Of a stretch of DNA of 64,000 nt, positions 21,034 through 29,198 are shown piece by piece (positions within the stretch are counted from its first letter, which is position 1; the number at the start of each line of letters is the position of its first letter). Source of the DNA: Sphingosinithalassobacter sp. CS137. Lineage in GTDB: Bacteria > Pseudomonadota > Alphaproteobacteria > Sphingomonadales > Sphingomonadaceae. The stretch is taken from assembly GCF_014334115.1 (NCBI RefSeq), contig NZ_CP060494.1, positions 1,394,501-1,458,500 of the forward strand. The letters are read 5' to 3'. Under the pieces are notes generated by a model, which worked only from the letters and a program-made list of their open reading frames with translations, was not told the DNA's origin and did no database searches. Position numbers and translations under genes: made by a program.

Positions 21034-22580
21034 CCAACGCACTTTCGCTCGACCATCTGCGCCTGCTCGGCATGCGGACGATCGCGGCCATCATGGTCGC
21101 GCTTGCGCTCGCGACTGCCGCCGGATCCGCCAGCAGCGGATTCGCGCAAGGGGCGCTGCCCGTGATCCTGGCGTTCGTGCTGCCGATCTACCCCGTTCTG
21201 CTGGCGCTGCGCGGCGCGTTCGACGCGAACGCGCGGCTGATCGCGACGATGACCATCGTCTCCCAGCCGGCGCTGATGCTCTACGTCTTCGAAGGTGCGG
21301 CGTGGCAGGTGGACCTGCACATGATCTTCTTCGCCGCGCTGGCGGTGACCGCGCTGCTGTGCGACTGGCGCGCGCTGGTGGGCGGCGCGGCGGTCGTGGC
21401 GGTGCACCATCTGCTGCTCGGCATGCTCGTGCCCGAATGGGTATTCCTGGGCGGTGGCGGCATCGGCCGCATCCTGCTCCACGCGGTGGTGCTGATCGTC
21501 GAGACGGGCGCGCTCGTCCTGCTCGCGCAGAGCATCGTGGGTCTGCTCGCCAAGGTGTCGCAGGAAGCCGATGCGCGAATCGCAGCGGATGCGGCTGCGC
21601 AGGCCGAACGCGCCGAACGCGCCGCCGAACTCGAGCGGGTGGTGGCAAGCGTGAGCGGCAGCCTGGAGGCGATGGCGCGCGGCGATCTGACGCGCGAGAT
21701 CCGCGAGAGCTTCCCCGCAGCCTATGCCGCGCTCAAGGCGAATTGCAACGCTACCGCCCAGTCGCTGCGCCAGCTGATCGGCAGCGTCGGCGAAGGCGCA
21801 CGGCAGATCGGCACCGGATCGACCGAGATCGCCAATGCCGCCGAGCAGCAGGCGCGCCGCATCGAGCGCACCGCTGCGAATCTTGAGGAGACTTCGGTCG
21901 CGGTGGCAAGCATCGACGAGCGACTGCAGGCGCTGGCGCAGACCGCAGAAGGATCGCTCGCCTGCGCCGACGCGGCGACGGGCAGCGTCGAGAGCGGCCG
22001 CGCGAGGGCGCTTCATGCCGTCGAGACGATGGGCCGGGTGCGCCAGAGCGCCGAGGGTATCGACGATGTGATCGAGGGGCTCGACAAGATCGCTTTCCAG
22101 ACGCGCGTTCTGGCGATGAACGCCGCGGTTGAGGCGGGCCGAGCAGGCGAAGCGGGCCGCGGGTTCGCCGTCGTCGCCGATCTGGTTTCGGCGCTGGCGA
22201 TGCGCGCCGAGGAAGAGGCCAAGCGCGCGCGCGAGCAGCTGACCGTGACGCAGGACGAAGTCGCCGGAGCGGTCGGCGCCGTCGAGGAAGTCGATAGCGC
22301 GCTGACCGCGATCGCCGAGACCGTGGAGAAGGTGCATGCGCTGCTGAGCACGACTGCCGGCGAGAATCAGGCGCAGGCGCAGGCGATCCGCGAAATCCGT
22401 TCGGCGATCGGCGAGATGGAGATCGGCGCCCAGCAGGACGCCGCGATGGTCGAGCAGACCTCTGCCGCTGCGCGGGAGCTGCTGAGCCAGGTGCAGGCGC
22501 TGACCGAAAGCACCGCACAGTTTAGCGTCGAGGAGGCGCGGATCGAGCGGCAATGGACCGGGAGCGCCAGCCTTCACTGA
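21030..22580 (+). CDS. methyl-accepting chemotaxis protein without a periplasmic domain
   Basis: A 516-residue chemoreceptor. Residues 1-175 are about six hydrophobic segments, including DLHMIFFAALAVTALLCDWRALV and AVVAVHHLLLGMLVP, a pattern seen in alphaproteobacterial transducers that sense within or at the inner membrane. A HAMP-like stretch follows (LEAMARGDLTREIRESFPAAY), then the signalling coiled coil. The hairpin tip is FQTRVLAMNAAVEAGRAGEAGRGFAVVAD, with AGRAGEAGRG intact, so CheA/CheW coupling is expected. No che genes lie nearby. It may respond to redox state or membrane potential; this is inference. Confidence 0.88.
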   Translation: MTNALSLDHLRLLGMRTIAAIMVALALATAAGSASSGFAQGALPVILAFVLPIYPVLLALRGAFDANARLIATMTIVSQPALMLYVFEGAAWQVDLHMIFFAALAVTALLCDWRALVGGAAVVAVHHLLLGMLVPEWVFLGGGGIGRILLHAVVLIVETGALVLLAQSIVGLLAKVSQEADARIAADAAAQAERAERAAELERVVASVSGSLEAMARGDLTREIRESFPAAYAALKANCNATAQSLRQLIGSVGEGARQIGTGSTEIANAAEQQARRIERTAANLEETSVAVASIDERLQALAQTAEGSLACADAATGSVESGRARALHAVETMGRVRQSAEGIDDVIEGLDKIAFQTRVLAMNAAVEAGRAGEAGRGFAVVADLVSALAMRAEEEAKRAREQLTVTQDEVAGAVGAVEEVDSALTAIAETVEKVHALLSTTAGENQAQAQAIREIRSAIGEMEIGAQQDAAMVEQTSAAARELLSQVQALTESTAQFSVEEARIERQWTGSASLH

Positions 22581-22598
22581 GTCACGTGGCCGGCGACG

Positions 22599-22681
22599 TA
22601 TCGAATATCGATAAATCGCTTGGCAGCGGCATCGAGGTGATGTATATCGTTTTTCGATAATGTTCTTATCGAGGAGCGATA
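22599..22681 (+). promoter_or_regulatory. promoter with three TATCG-N5-CGATA operators
   Basis: Three perfect 15-bp inverted repeats with identical arms lie before the DUF2975 gene: 22599-22613, 22645-22659 and 22667-22681. A good promoter, TTGGCA (22620-22625), N17, TATATC (22643-22648), sits among them. The first repeat abuts the -35, the second covers the -10 end and start site, and the third has the Shine-Dalgarno AGGAG as its loop. Centres of the second and third are 22 bp apart, two helical turns. The Xre-type protein encoded as the second gene of this operon is the obvious candidate to bind them. Confidence 0.8.
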
Positions 22682-22683
22682 CC

Positions 22684-23217
22684 ATGATATCTCAAGGGGT
22701 GACTGACGACTGGATACTGAAAGCCGCGCGAGTGGTGATCCGCATCCTGCAAGTGGTGGTGGGCTTCGCCGCGCTCATGATCGCAGTGGCGACGGTGGTC
22801 GTCAGCTTCGATCCAAGTTGGCTGCTCAAGGAACTGGGCGCGTCGGCCGGCATCGATGTCGCCCGCTTTCGGTGGCTGGTGGTCGCCGGGCTGCTGGGCG
22901 GCGCGGTGCTGCTCGGCCTGTTCGTGCTGTTCCTCCAGTCGCTGCACCGGATCATCGCGACGGTCGGGCGCGGCGACCCCTTCACGCCGGACAATGCCCG
23001 GCGGCTGCGCGAAATGGCGTGGCTGCTGCTGGCGATGCAGCTCGGCGCCTTTGCGCTGGAACTCTATTCCGACTGGATCGGCCGGTTCGTCGAATATGTG
23101 ACCTTCGACGAAGGGCTCTCGATCACCGCACTGCTCGGCGTGCTCGTCCTCTTCATCCTTGCCCGCGTGTTTCAGCACGGCGCCGCCCTGCGCTCCGATC
23201 TGGAAGGAACCGTCTGA
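22684..23217 (+). CDS. DUF2975 family membrane protein
   Basis: A 177-residue integral membrane protein of the DUF2975 type, with four hydrophobic segments at roughly 18-40, 58-83, 108-130 and 142-163. The family hallmark is the cytoplasmic RIIATVGRGDPFTPDNARRLREMAW between helices two and three. The ATG at 22684 follows GAGGAG at eight bases and is preferred over a start 24 bases upstream. DUF2975 proteins are almost always paired with a small YozG-like HTH, as here, where the stop and next start overlap (TGATG). The biochemical role is not established. Confidence 0.88.
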   Translation: MISQGVTDDWILKAARVVIRILQVVVGFAALMIAVATVVVSFDPSWLLKELGASAGIDVARFRWLVVAGLLGGAVLLGLFVLFLQSLHRIIATVGRGDPFTPDNARRLREMAWLLLAMQLGAFALELYSDWIGRFVEYVTFDEGLSITALLGVLVLFILARVFQHGAALRSDLEGTV

Positions 23218-23429
23218 TGCCGATCATCGTGCGCCTGGACGAGCTGCTGCACGAGCGGCGGATGACTTTGTCCGAACTTTCCGACCGCGTGGGCATCACG
23301 CTGGCCAACCTGTCGATCCTCAAGACCGGCAAGGCCAAGGCGATGCGCTTCTCCACTCTGGAGGCGATCTGCGCCGAGCTGGGATGCAAGCCGGGCGACC
23401 TGCTCGATTTCGAACCGGAGGAGCAGTGA
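23217..23429 (+). CDS. Xre/YozG-like helix-turn-helix regulator
   Basis: A 70-residue minimal HTH protein of the Cro/CI type. The helix-turn-helix is LSELSDRVGITLANLSILKTGK, preceded by VRLDELLHERRMT and followed by MRFSTLEAICAELGCKPGDLLDF, which is the family signature. It is translationally coupled on both sides (TGATG overlaps). Given the three identical inverted repeats at the operon promoter, autoregulation is very likely. Its partner DUF2975 membrane protein may control its activity, but nothing in the sequence shows that directly. Confidence 0.92.
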   Translation: MPIIVRLDELLHERRMTLSELSDRVGITLANLSILKTGKAKAMRFSTLEAICAELGCKPGDLLDFEPEEQ

Positions 23430-23518
23430 TGCGTATCCGGATCGACCTGCGGCTTCCGCCCGAACTGCTGCTGTGCACCGTGGTCGCGCTGGCCGCGATC
23501 CTCGCCTGGCCTGGCTGA
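23429..23518 (+). CDS. 29-residue single-helix membrane microprotein
   Basis: A short frame that begins inside the stop of the HTH gene (TGATG) and ends TGA at 23516-23518. The product has a charged amphipathic head (MRIRIDLRLPPELLL) and a hydrophobic helix (CTVVALAAILAWPG), 29 residues in all. Coupling, position in the operon and the designed-looking composition support a real gene, although it is too short for statistical proof. It may associate with the DUF2975 membrane protein. Confidence 0.55.
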   Translation: MRIRIDLRLPPELLLCTVVALAAILAWPG

Positions 23519-23528
23519 CCGCAGCCCC

Positions 23529-23810
23529 TCAGTCCGCCGCCGGCGCGTCCCCATCGGATGCGTCGGCGTCGTTTCCGCTTTGGTACCACGCCTCGACCGG
23601 GCCAGTGAGCTTGATCGTGAGCGGCTGGCCCTTGCGATCGACCTTCTTGCCCAGCTGAACGCGGATCCAGCCTTCGGAAATGCAATATTCCTCGACGTCC
23701 TTGCGCTCGACATCCTTGAAACGGATGCCGATGCCGCGCTCCAGCGCCGCCTGATCGAAATGGGGACTGCGCGGATTGACCGAGAGCCGGTCGGGGGGTG
23801 TATCGCTCAT
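23529..23810 (-). CDS. DUF3297 family protein
   Basis: A 93-residue small soluble protein matching DUF3297: SDTPPDRLSVNPRSPHFD at the start, RGIGIRFKDVERKDVEEYC, GWIRVQLGKKVDRKGQPLTIKLTGPVEAWY, then an acidic tail (GNDADASDGDAPAAD). The family is widespread in alphaproteobacteria and has no established function. It is convergent with the microprotein operon and divergent from the EVE gene. Confidence 0.88.
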   Translation of the reverse strand: MSDTPPDRLSVNPRSPHFDQAALERGIGIRFKDVERKDVEEYCISEGWIRVQLGKKVDRKGQPLTIKLTGPVEAWYQSGNDADASDGDAPAAD

Positions 23811-23901
23811 GGCCGCGCTCCTGCCGCAAGCCGCGAAGGAATTCCAGCCCCGTCGCCGATCGCCGATGCTAGAAGGGTGCGGGCGGAGGAGGAAAGAAGC
23901 G

Positions 23902-24303
23902 ATGCGACACTGGCTGATGAAATCCGAGCCCGAGGAATATGGCTGGAACGATCTGATCCGCGACGGCGCGACCGAGTGGACCGGCGTGCGAAATCATGCC
24001 GCCGCCAATCACCTGCGGAAGATGGCGGTGGGCGATCGGGCGTTCTTCTATCATTCGGGCAAGGAACGCGGAGTCGTCGGCGTGATGGAAGTCAGCCGCG
24101 CGGCGCGCAAGGACGGCGCGGAGGGAAACTGGGTATCGGTGGAAGTGAGGACGCTCGAGCCCCTGCCCCGGCTGGTCACGCTTTCCGAGTTCAAGGCCGA
24201 ACCCCGGCTAGCCGACATGGCGATCCTGCGCCAGTCGCGCCTCTCGGTGGCGCCGGTCAGCGCGGACGAATGGGACGTGATCCTGAAGCTGGCCCGCGAC
24301 TGA
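23902..24303 (+). CDS. EVE (PUA-like) domain protein
   Basis: A 133-residue EVE-domain protein related to thymocyte nuclear protein 1. Motifs are MRHWLMKSEPEEYGWNDL, TEWTGVRNHAAANHLRKM, GDRAFFYHSG and the VEVRTLEPLPRLVTLSEFK region. EVE domains bind modified bases (5-methylcytosine-type) in DNA or RNA; which one applies here is unknown. RBS GGAGGAGGAAAG precedes the ATG at 23902, and in-frame upstream ATGs are ignored because conservation starts at MRHWLMKSEP. Confidence 0.9.
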   Translation: MRHWLMKSEPEEYGWNDLIRDGATEWTGVRNHAAANHLRKMAVGDRAFFYHSGKERGVVGVMEVSRAARKDGAEGNWVSVEVRTLEPLPRLVTLSEFKAEPRLADMAILRQSRLSVAPVSADEWDVILKLARD

Positions 24304-24329
24304 CCGGCGGGCGCGGCGGCAACGAAAAA

Positions 24330-24356
24330 CGCCGCCCCGGAGGGTCCGGAGCGGCG
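24330..24356 (-). terminator. terminator shared by typA and the EVE gene
   Basis: Stem CGCCGC-C-CCGGA with TCCGG-A-GCGGCG (24330-24356, one internal mismatch) and a three-base loop. On the minus strand it is followed by GTTTTTCG, a clear U tract for typA. On the plus strand the tail is TGTTCCTTGT, so it is weaker for the EVE gene. Confidence 0.75.
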
Positions 24357-24373
24357 TGTTCCTTGTGCCGAGC

Positions 24374-26206
24374 TCAGGCCGCGTGCTTGGCGCGGCTGGC
24401 GCGCTTGCGCTCGTGCGGATCGAGGTGGCGCTTGCGCAGGCGGATCGTCTTGGGCGTGACTTCGACCATCTCGTCGTCGTCGATATAGGCGATAGCCTGT
24501 TCGAGCGTCATCTTCTTGGGCGGGGTGAGGCGGATCGCATCGTCCTTGCCCGAAGAGCGGATGTTGGTCAGCTGCTTCGCCTTCATCGGATTGACCTCGA
24601 GGTCTTCCGTCTTGGCGTTCTCGCCGATGATCATGCCCTCGTAGAGCGCCTCGCCATGGCCGACGAACAGGATGCCGCGATCCTCGAGCGAGTTGAGCGA
24701 ATAGGCGTTCGCCTCGCCTGTGCCATTGGAGATCAGCACGCCGTTCTTGCGACCTTCGATCGTGCCCTTGTACGGCCCGTACTTCTCGAACAGCCGGTTC
24801 ATGATGCCGGTGCCGCGCGTATCCGACAGGAACTCGCCGTGATAGCCGATCAGGCCGCGCGAGGGGGCCGAGAAGGTGATGCGCGTCTTGCCGCCGCCCG
24901 ACGGGCGCATGTCGGTCATCTCGGCCTTGCGCAGATTCATCTTCTCGACGACCGTGCCCGAATGTTCGTCGTCGACGTCGATGACGACCGTTTCATACGG
25001 CTCCTCGCGGCCGTTCTCGCCTTCGCGGAACAGCACGCGCGGACGGCTGATGCCGAGTTCGAAGCCCTCGCGGCGCATCGTTTCGATCAGCACGCCGAGC
25101 TGAAGCTCGCCGCGGCCGGCGACTTCGAAACTGTCCTTGTCGGCGGCCTCGGTCACCTTGATCGCGACGTTCGATTCGGCTTCGCGCAGCAGGCGGTCGC
25201 GGATCATGCGCGAGGTGACCTTGCTGCCCTCGCGCCCGGCCATCGGCGAGTCGTTGACGGCGAAGCGCATCGACAGCGTCGGCGGATCGATCGGCTGCGC
25301 CTGGATCGGCTCGCTGACGGACACGTCGGCGATGGTGTTGGCGACCGTCGCGATTTCGAGGCCGGCCATCGAAATGATGTCGCCTGCCCGCGCCTCTTCG
25401 ACCGGAACGCGCTCGAGCCCCTGGAAGCTCATCAGCTTGGACGCGCGGCCGGTTTCGATGATCTTGCCGTCCATGTCCATCGCGTGGATCGGCTGGTTCA
25501 CCTTGACCACGCCCGACTGGACGCGGCCGGTGAGAATGCGGCCGAGGAAATTGTCGCGATCGAGCAGCGTCACCAGGAAAGTGAAGGGCGCGTCCTGGTC
25601 GAGCGCCGGCGGCGGGACATGCTCGACGATCTTCTCGAACATCGGCGTCAGCGTGCCTTCGCGGATGTCGGGGCTGTTGCCGGCATAGCCGTTGCGGCCC
25701 GAGGCGAAGAGCACCGGGAAGTCGAGCTGCTCGTCATTGGCCTCGAGGCTGACGAACAGGTCGAACACCTCGTCGAGCACTTCCTGCGCGCGCGCGTCCG
25801 ACCGGTCGATCTTGTTGACCACCACGATGGGCCGGAGGCCGAGCGCCAGCGCCTTGCCGGTAACGAACTTGGTCTGCGGCATCGCGCCTTCGGCCGCATC
25901 GACCAGCAGGATGACGCCGTCGACCATGCTGAGGATGCGCTCCACCTCGCCGCCGAAATCGGCGTGGCCGGGCGTGTCGACGATGTTGATGCGAGTCTCC
26001 TCGCCTGCCGGCGACTTCCACACGATCGAGGTGGGCTTGGCGAGAATCGTGATCCCGCGCTCCTTCTCGAGATCGTTCGAGTCCATTGCGCGCTCTTCGA
26101 CGCGCTGATTGTCGCGGAAGGTGCCGGACTGGCGGAAGAGCTGGTCGACGAGCGTTGTCTTGCCGTGGTCGACGTGGGCGATGATCGCCACGTTGCGGAG
26201 GTTCAT
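24374..26206 (-). CDS. typA: translational GTPase TypA/BipA
   Basis: Ribosome-associated GTPase that helps 50S assembly and stress adaptation. The 610 residues match the family. The G motifs are all present: [14 protein letters not shown] (G1), RGITI (G2), [16 protein letters not shown] (G3), NKIDRSDAR (G4) and ASGRNGYAG (G5). EF-G-like domains III and V and the BipA-specific C-terminal domain ([20 protein letters not shown]) follow. The start ATG at 26206 opens [16 protein letters not shown]. It is divergent from telA across 167 bp. Confidence 0.97.
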   Translation of the reverse strand: MNLRNVAIIAHVDHGKTTLVDQLFRQSGTFRDNQRVEERAMDSNDLEKERGITILAKPTSIVWKSPAGEETRINIVDTPGHADFGGEVERILSMVDGVILLVDAAEGAMPQTKFVTGKALALGLRPIVVVNKIDRSDARAQEVLDEVFDLFVSLEANDEQLDFPVLFASGRNGYAGNSPDIREGTLTPMFEKIVEHVPPPALDQDAPFTFLVTLLDRDNFLGRILTGRVQSGVVKVNQPIHAMDMDGKIIETGRASKLMSFQGLERVPVEEARAGDIISMAGLEIATVANTIADVSVSEPIQAQPIDPPTLSMRFAVNDSPMAGREGSKVTSRMIRDRLLREAESNVAIKVTEAADKDSFEVAGRGELQLGVLIETMRREGFELGISRPRVLFREGENGREEPYETVVIDVDDEHSGTVVEKMNLRKAEMTDMRPSGGGKTRITFSAPSRGLIGYHGEFLSDTRGTGIMNRLFEKYGPYKGTIEGRKNGVLISNGTGEANAYSLNSLEDRGILFVGHGEALYEGMIIGENAKTEDLEVNPMKAKQLTNIRSSGKDDAIRLTPPKKMTLEQAIAYIDDDEMVEVTPKTIRLRKRHLDPHERKRASRAKHAA

Positions 26207-26283
26207 GCGTTTTCCCGGGAATGAGGTTCGGGCGCGCGCTTACCCGATTTTGCGCTGCGGCGAAAGGGCACGCACCGCTCGGG

Positions 26284-26302
26284 TTGCATCACAAGGTGTG
26301 AT
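26284..26302 (+). promoter_or_regulatory. promoter/operator-like sequence upstream of telA
   Basis: A possible -35, TTGCAT (26284-26289), overlaps a perfect 15-bp inverted repeat ATCAC-AAGGT-GTGAT (26288-26302). A second partial palindrome, GTGTGAT...ATCATACAC, continues to about 26317. The -10 is poor (ACATCA or CATCAT). The inverted repeat is a candidate operator, and its regulator is not identifiable here. Confidence 0.35.
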
Positions 26303-26373
26303 AGTTACATCATACACTTGAAGGTGGCACCGAACCCCGGCATCAGGGGCAGGACAATTTGGAGGCTGGAACG

Positions 26374-27576
26374 ATGGCGACCCAGACGGCGACGGCAGAG
26401 CAGGATCTGGTGCTGACCCCGCCCGATCCGGTGGCGCCGGTCACTCCCGAAAAGGCGGCTGGACTGGTCCCGGTCGACGACAGCAAGAAGAGCGAACTGC
26501 AAAGCCGCGTCGAAAGCTTCATCGATGATCTGGTGGCGCAGGACGTGAACTCGCCCGAATTCGGCAAGCGAGTCGATGCCATCACGGCGATGGGCCAGAA
26601 GGAGATTCGCGAGGCGGCGGGCCAGTCGAACCGCTTCCTCGACCGGCCGGTGCGCGCGATGGACAAGGACGAGGGCGTCGGCACCGATCTCGCCGAGCTG
26701 CGCCGCACGATCGAGGACCTCGATCCGGGCAAGCGCGGCAATCTGATGCAGCCCAAGAAGCTGTTCGGCATTCTCCCCTTCGGCAACAAGCTGCGCAATT
26801 ATTTCGACAGCTACAAAAGCTCGCAGACTCACATCGCGGCGATCCTGAAGCGGCTCCAATCGGGCAAGGACGAGCTGCTGATGGACAATGCGGCGATCGA
26901 CACCGAGCGCGCGAACCTGTGGAACGCGATGGGGCGGCTCGAGCAGATGATCTATCTCTCCAAGGAGATGGACGCCAAGCTGGAGGACAAGGCCAACGAG
27001 CTCGACCACAGCGATCCCGCCAAGGCGAAGGCGATCCGCGAGACCGCGCTGTTCTACGTGCGCCAGCGCACTCAGGACCTGCTGACGCAGATGGCGGTGA
27101 CGGTGCAGGGCTATCTCGCGCTCGACCTGGTCAAGAAGAACAATGTCGAGCTGGTGAAGGGAGTCGATCGCGCCTCGACCACCACCGTTTCGGCGCTGCG
27201 CACCGCCGTGACGGTGGCGCAGGCGCTGACCAACCAGCGGCTGGTGCTCGAACAGATCACTGCGCTGAACACGACGACGGCGAACATCATCGATTCGACC
27301 GGCAACCTGCTCAAGAACCAGACGGCGCGAATTCACGAGCAGGCGGCAAGCAGCACCATCCCGCTCGAGACGCTGCAGCGTGCATTCCAGAACATCTACG
27401 ACACGATGGATTCGATCGATACGTTCAAGCTGAAGGCGCTCGATTCGATGAAGACGACCGTCACGGCGCTGTCGGGCGAAGTCGAGAAGTCGAAGGGCTA
27501 TATCGCCCGGGCGGAAGGCGCACAGCAGAATGCCCTGAGCGGCCCGGGCGAGACGTTCAAGCTGGAGGCGATGTGA
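26374..27576 (+). CDS. telA: TelA family protein (toxic anion resistance-type)
   Basis: A 400-residue, largely helical cytoplasmic protein of PF05816. Features are SELQSRVESFIDDLVAQDVNSPEFGKRVDAI, LDPGKRGNLMQPKKLFGILPFGNKLRNYF, then long coiled-coil-like helices and QAMAVTVQGYLALDLVKKNN-like and NQRLVLEQITALNTTTANIID segments that define the family. GGAGG eight bases before the ATG fixes the start. It is followed by an XpaC-like membrane protein, the same pairing as Bacillus xpaC/yceH. TelA proteins are linked to tellurite and cell-wall-antibiotic resistance in other bacteria, but the mechanism is unclear. Confidence 0.9.
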   Translation: MATQTATAEQDLVLTPPDPVAPVTPEKAAGLVPVDDSKKSELQSRVESFIDDLVAQDVNSPEFGKRVDAITAMGQKEIREAAGQSNRFLDRPVRAMDKDEGVGTDLAELRRTIEDLDPGKRGNLMQPKKLFGILPFGNKLRNYFDSYKSSQTHIAAILKRLQSGKDELLMDNAAIDTERANLWNAMGRLEQMIYLSKEMDAKLEDKANELDHSDPAKAKAIRETALFYVRQRTQDLLTQMAVTVQGYLALDLVKKNNVELVKGVDRASTTTVSALRTAVTVAQALTNQRLVLEQITALNTTTANIIDSTGNLLKNQTARIHEQAASSTIPLETLQRAFQNIYDTMDSIDTFKLKALDSMKTTVTALSGEVEKSKGYIARAEGAQQNALSGPGETFKLEAM

Positions 27577-27608
27577 CCCGGCAGCGCACAACGCTTCCCC
27601 TTCCCTTC

Positions 27609-27675
27609 GTGTCGAGCGCAGTCGGGACACGATTGCGGAGCGCCTGCGGCACGTCCCTCGACTGCGCTCGGGACG
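27609..27675. repeat. pair of inverted REP-like palindromes
   Basis: GTGTCGAGCGCAGTCGGGACAC (27609-27630, ends GTGTC/GACAC) and CGTCCC...GGGACG (27652-27675) share the 12-base core CGAGCGCAGTCG in opposite orientation. This is the layout of a BIME-type repeat pair in the 124-bp gap between telA and its partner gene. Similar TCGA-rich palindromes are common in sphingomonad intergenic DNA (from memory). It could fold into an mRNA-stabilising or attenuating hairpin. Confidence 0.65.
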
Positions 27676-27700
27676 AGCGGCAATCCGAGAGGCATCCAAG

Positions 27701-28414
27701 GTGACCGACGTCGACCGCGAACTCGCCCGCGCCAATCAGACGCTCGCCCGGCTCGATCGCCGCGTCGGACCGCTCGAACAGCGTGCGCGGCGCCGGCGCG
27801 AGGCGGAGATACTCCGCCGCATCGGGCGGATCGCGGCGGCCGACGTGGCGATCATCGTCGCGGCGCTGGGCGTCGGCTGGTTCGTGCCGCTCGGCATGGG
27901 AGGCGCGCTGATCGTGATGGCGCTGCTGATCGCGGCCACGCTGGCTCTGGCGATTTTCCCCCTCTCCCCCGAGCCGACCGCCGAGACGCTGGGGCAAGTG
28001 CCGTTGAAGGCGCTACCAGCCACGACGGAGGAATGGCTCGTCCGCCAGCGCCCCGCCCTGCCCGCGCCGGCGCGCACGCTGGTCGATTCGATCGGAGTGC
28101 GGCTGGAAACGCTGGCACCGCAGCTCGCCACGCTGGACGATCGCGAGCCAGCGGCGGCCGAAGTGCGCAAGCTGATCGGCGAGCAGCTGCCCGAGCTGGT
28201 GAAGGGCTATGAACGCGTACCCGAACCGCTGCGCACGGTGGAGCGGAACGGGCGCACGCCCGACCAGCAGCTCGAGGACGGACTGAAGCTGATCGACGAG
28301 GAGATCGGGCAGATGTCGCACCAGCTGGCGCAGGGCGACCTCGACCTTCTGGCGACGCGCGGCCGCTATCTCCAGATCCGCTATCGCGAAGACGACGGGA
28401 TCGGCAGCACCTGA
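27701..28414 (+). CDS. TelA-associated membrane protein (XpaC-like)
   Basis: A 237-residue protein with an N-terminal basic coiled segment ([26 protein letters not shown]), two adjacent hydrophobic helices (about 46-66 and 69-88), and a helical cytoplasmic domain ending HQLAQGDLDLLATRGRYLQIRYRED. The layout and position after telA fit XpaC-type partners; the family assignment is by architecture more than by motif. The start is GTG at 27701, after GAGAGG. It is convergent with the phosphatase gene four bases away. Confidence 0.75.
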   Translation: MTDVDRELARANQTLARLDRRVGPLEQRARRRREAEILRRIGRIAAADVAIIVAALGVGWFVPLGMGGALIVMALLIAATLALAIFPLSPEPTAETLGQVPLKALPATTEEWLVRQRPALPAPARTLVDSIGVRLETLAPQLATLDDREPAAAEVRKLIGEQLPELVKGYERVPEPLRTVERNGRTPDQQLEDGLKLIDEEIGQMSHQLAQGDLDLLATRGRYLQIRYREDDGIGST

Positions 28415-28418
28415 TACG

Positions 28419-29198
28419 TCAGCGCTTCATCCCTGCCGCCGCACGCTCGCGGACATGCTCGACGGCGGCGGCATGGATGCCCGGAACGGCGACCAGCACG
28501 CCATAGGCGTCGCCACGCGGGCTGTTGAAGCCGATCGGAGCCCCGGTCGCGTCGCTCACCACCGCGCCGGCTTCCGAGGCGAGCAGAGTCGCGGCGGCGA
28601 TATCCCATTCGTGGCCCCAGCGGACCGTGGCGACGAGATCGGCCTCGCCCGCGGCGACCATCGCCATCCGCAGCGCGATCGAATTGGGCTGGTGCACGCG
28701 CTCGAACAGCCGATCCGCCTTGGCGAGATCGTTCGCGGGGACGCGGGCGCCAACAAGCTCGGCGCGATCGTGCACGCGCAGCCGGTCGGCATTGCGATAG
28801 GCACCCTTGCCCGCCTCGGCACGCCAGCGCTCGCCGCGCGCCGGCGCTTCCAGGATGCCGATCACCGGGCGCCCGTGCTCGACCAGCGCGATCGACACCG
28901 CCCAGCCCTTGCGCCCGCGCAGATAATCGCGCGTGCCGTCGATCGGATCGACCACCCACGCCTTGGTGGCGCCCAGCCGGTCGGCATTGTCGACCGTCTC
29001 TTCCGACAGCCACCCCGCCTCGGGCAGCAAGGCACCCAGCCGCTCGCGGAGCATCGCATCGAGCTCGAGATCGACTTCGCAGACCGGATTGCCGGGGGAT
29101 TTTTCCCAACGCTTGAAGTCGGTGCCGAAGCGCGCCATCGCCACGCGCCCGGCATCGGCGGCGATCGCTGTCACCGCATCGGCGAGCGTCTCAGTCAC
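28419..29198 (-). CDS. inositol monophosphatase family protein (CysQ/HisN-like)
   Basis: A 259-residue Mg-dependent, Li-sensitive-type phosphatase. Metal-site motifs are GWLSEET (Glu), WVVDPIDGTRDYLRG (Asp-Pro-Ile-Asp-Gly-Thr) and HEWDIAAATLLASEAGA (Trp-Asp). It may act on 3',5'-adenosine bisphosphate (CysQ), histidinol phosphate or inositol phosphate; the motifs do not decide. The start is GTG at 29198, eight bases inside the end of pmbA, so it is translated with that gene. Confidence 0.88.
   Translation of the reverse strand: MTETLADAVTAIAADAGRVAMARFGTDFKRWEKSPGNPVCEVDLELDAMLRERLGALLPEAGWLSEETVDNADRLGATKAWVVDPIDGTRDYLRGRKGWAVSIALVEHGRPVIGILEAPARGERWRAEAGKGAYRNADRLRVHDRAELVGARVPANDLAKADRLFERVHQPNSIALRMAMVAAGEADLVATVRWGHEWDIAAATLLASEAGAVVSDATGAPIGFNSPRGDAYGVLVAVPGIHAAAVEHVRERAAAGMKR

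Noticed and set aside
24356..26224. A 622-codon open frame antisense to typA
   Set aside because: typA has all GTPase motifs. The antisense product is rich in His, Arg, Asp and Leu without any motif, which is a third-position GC artefact.
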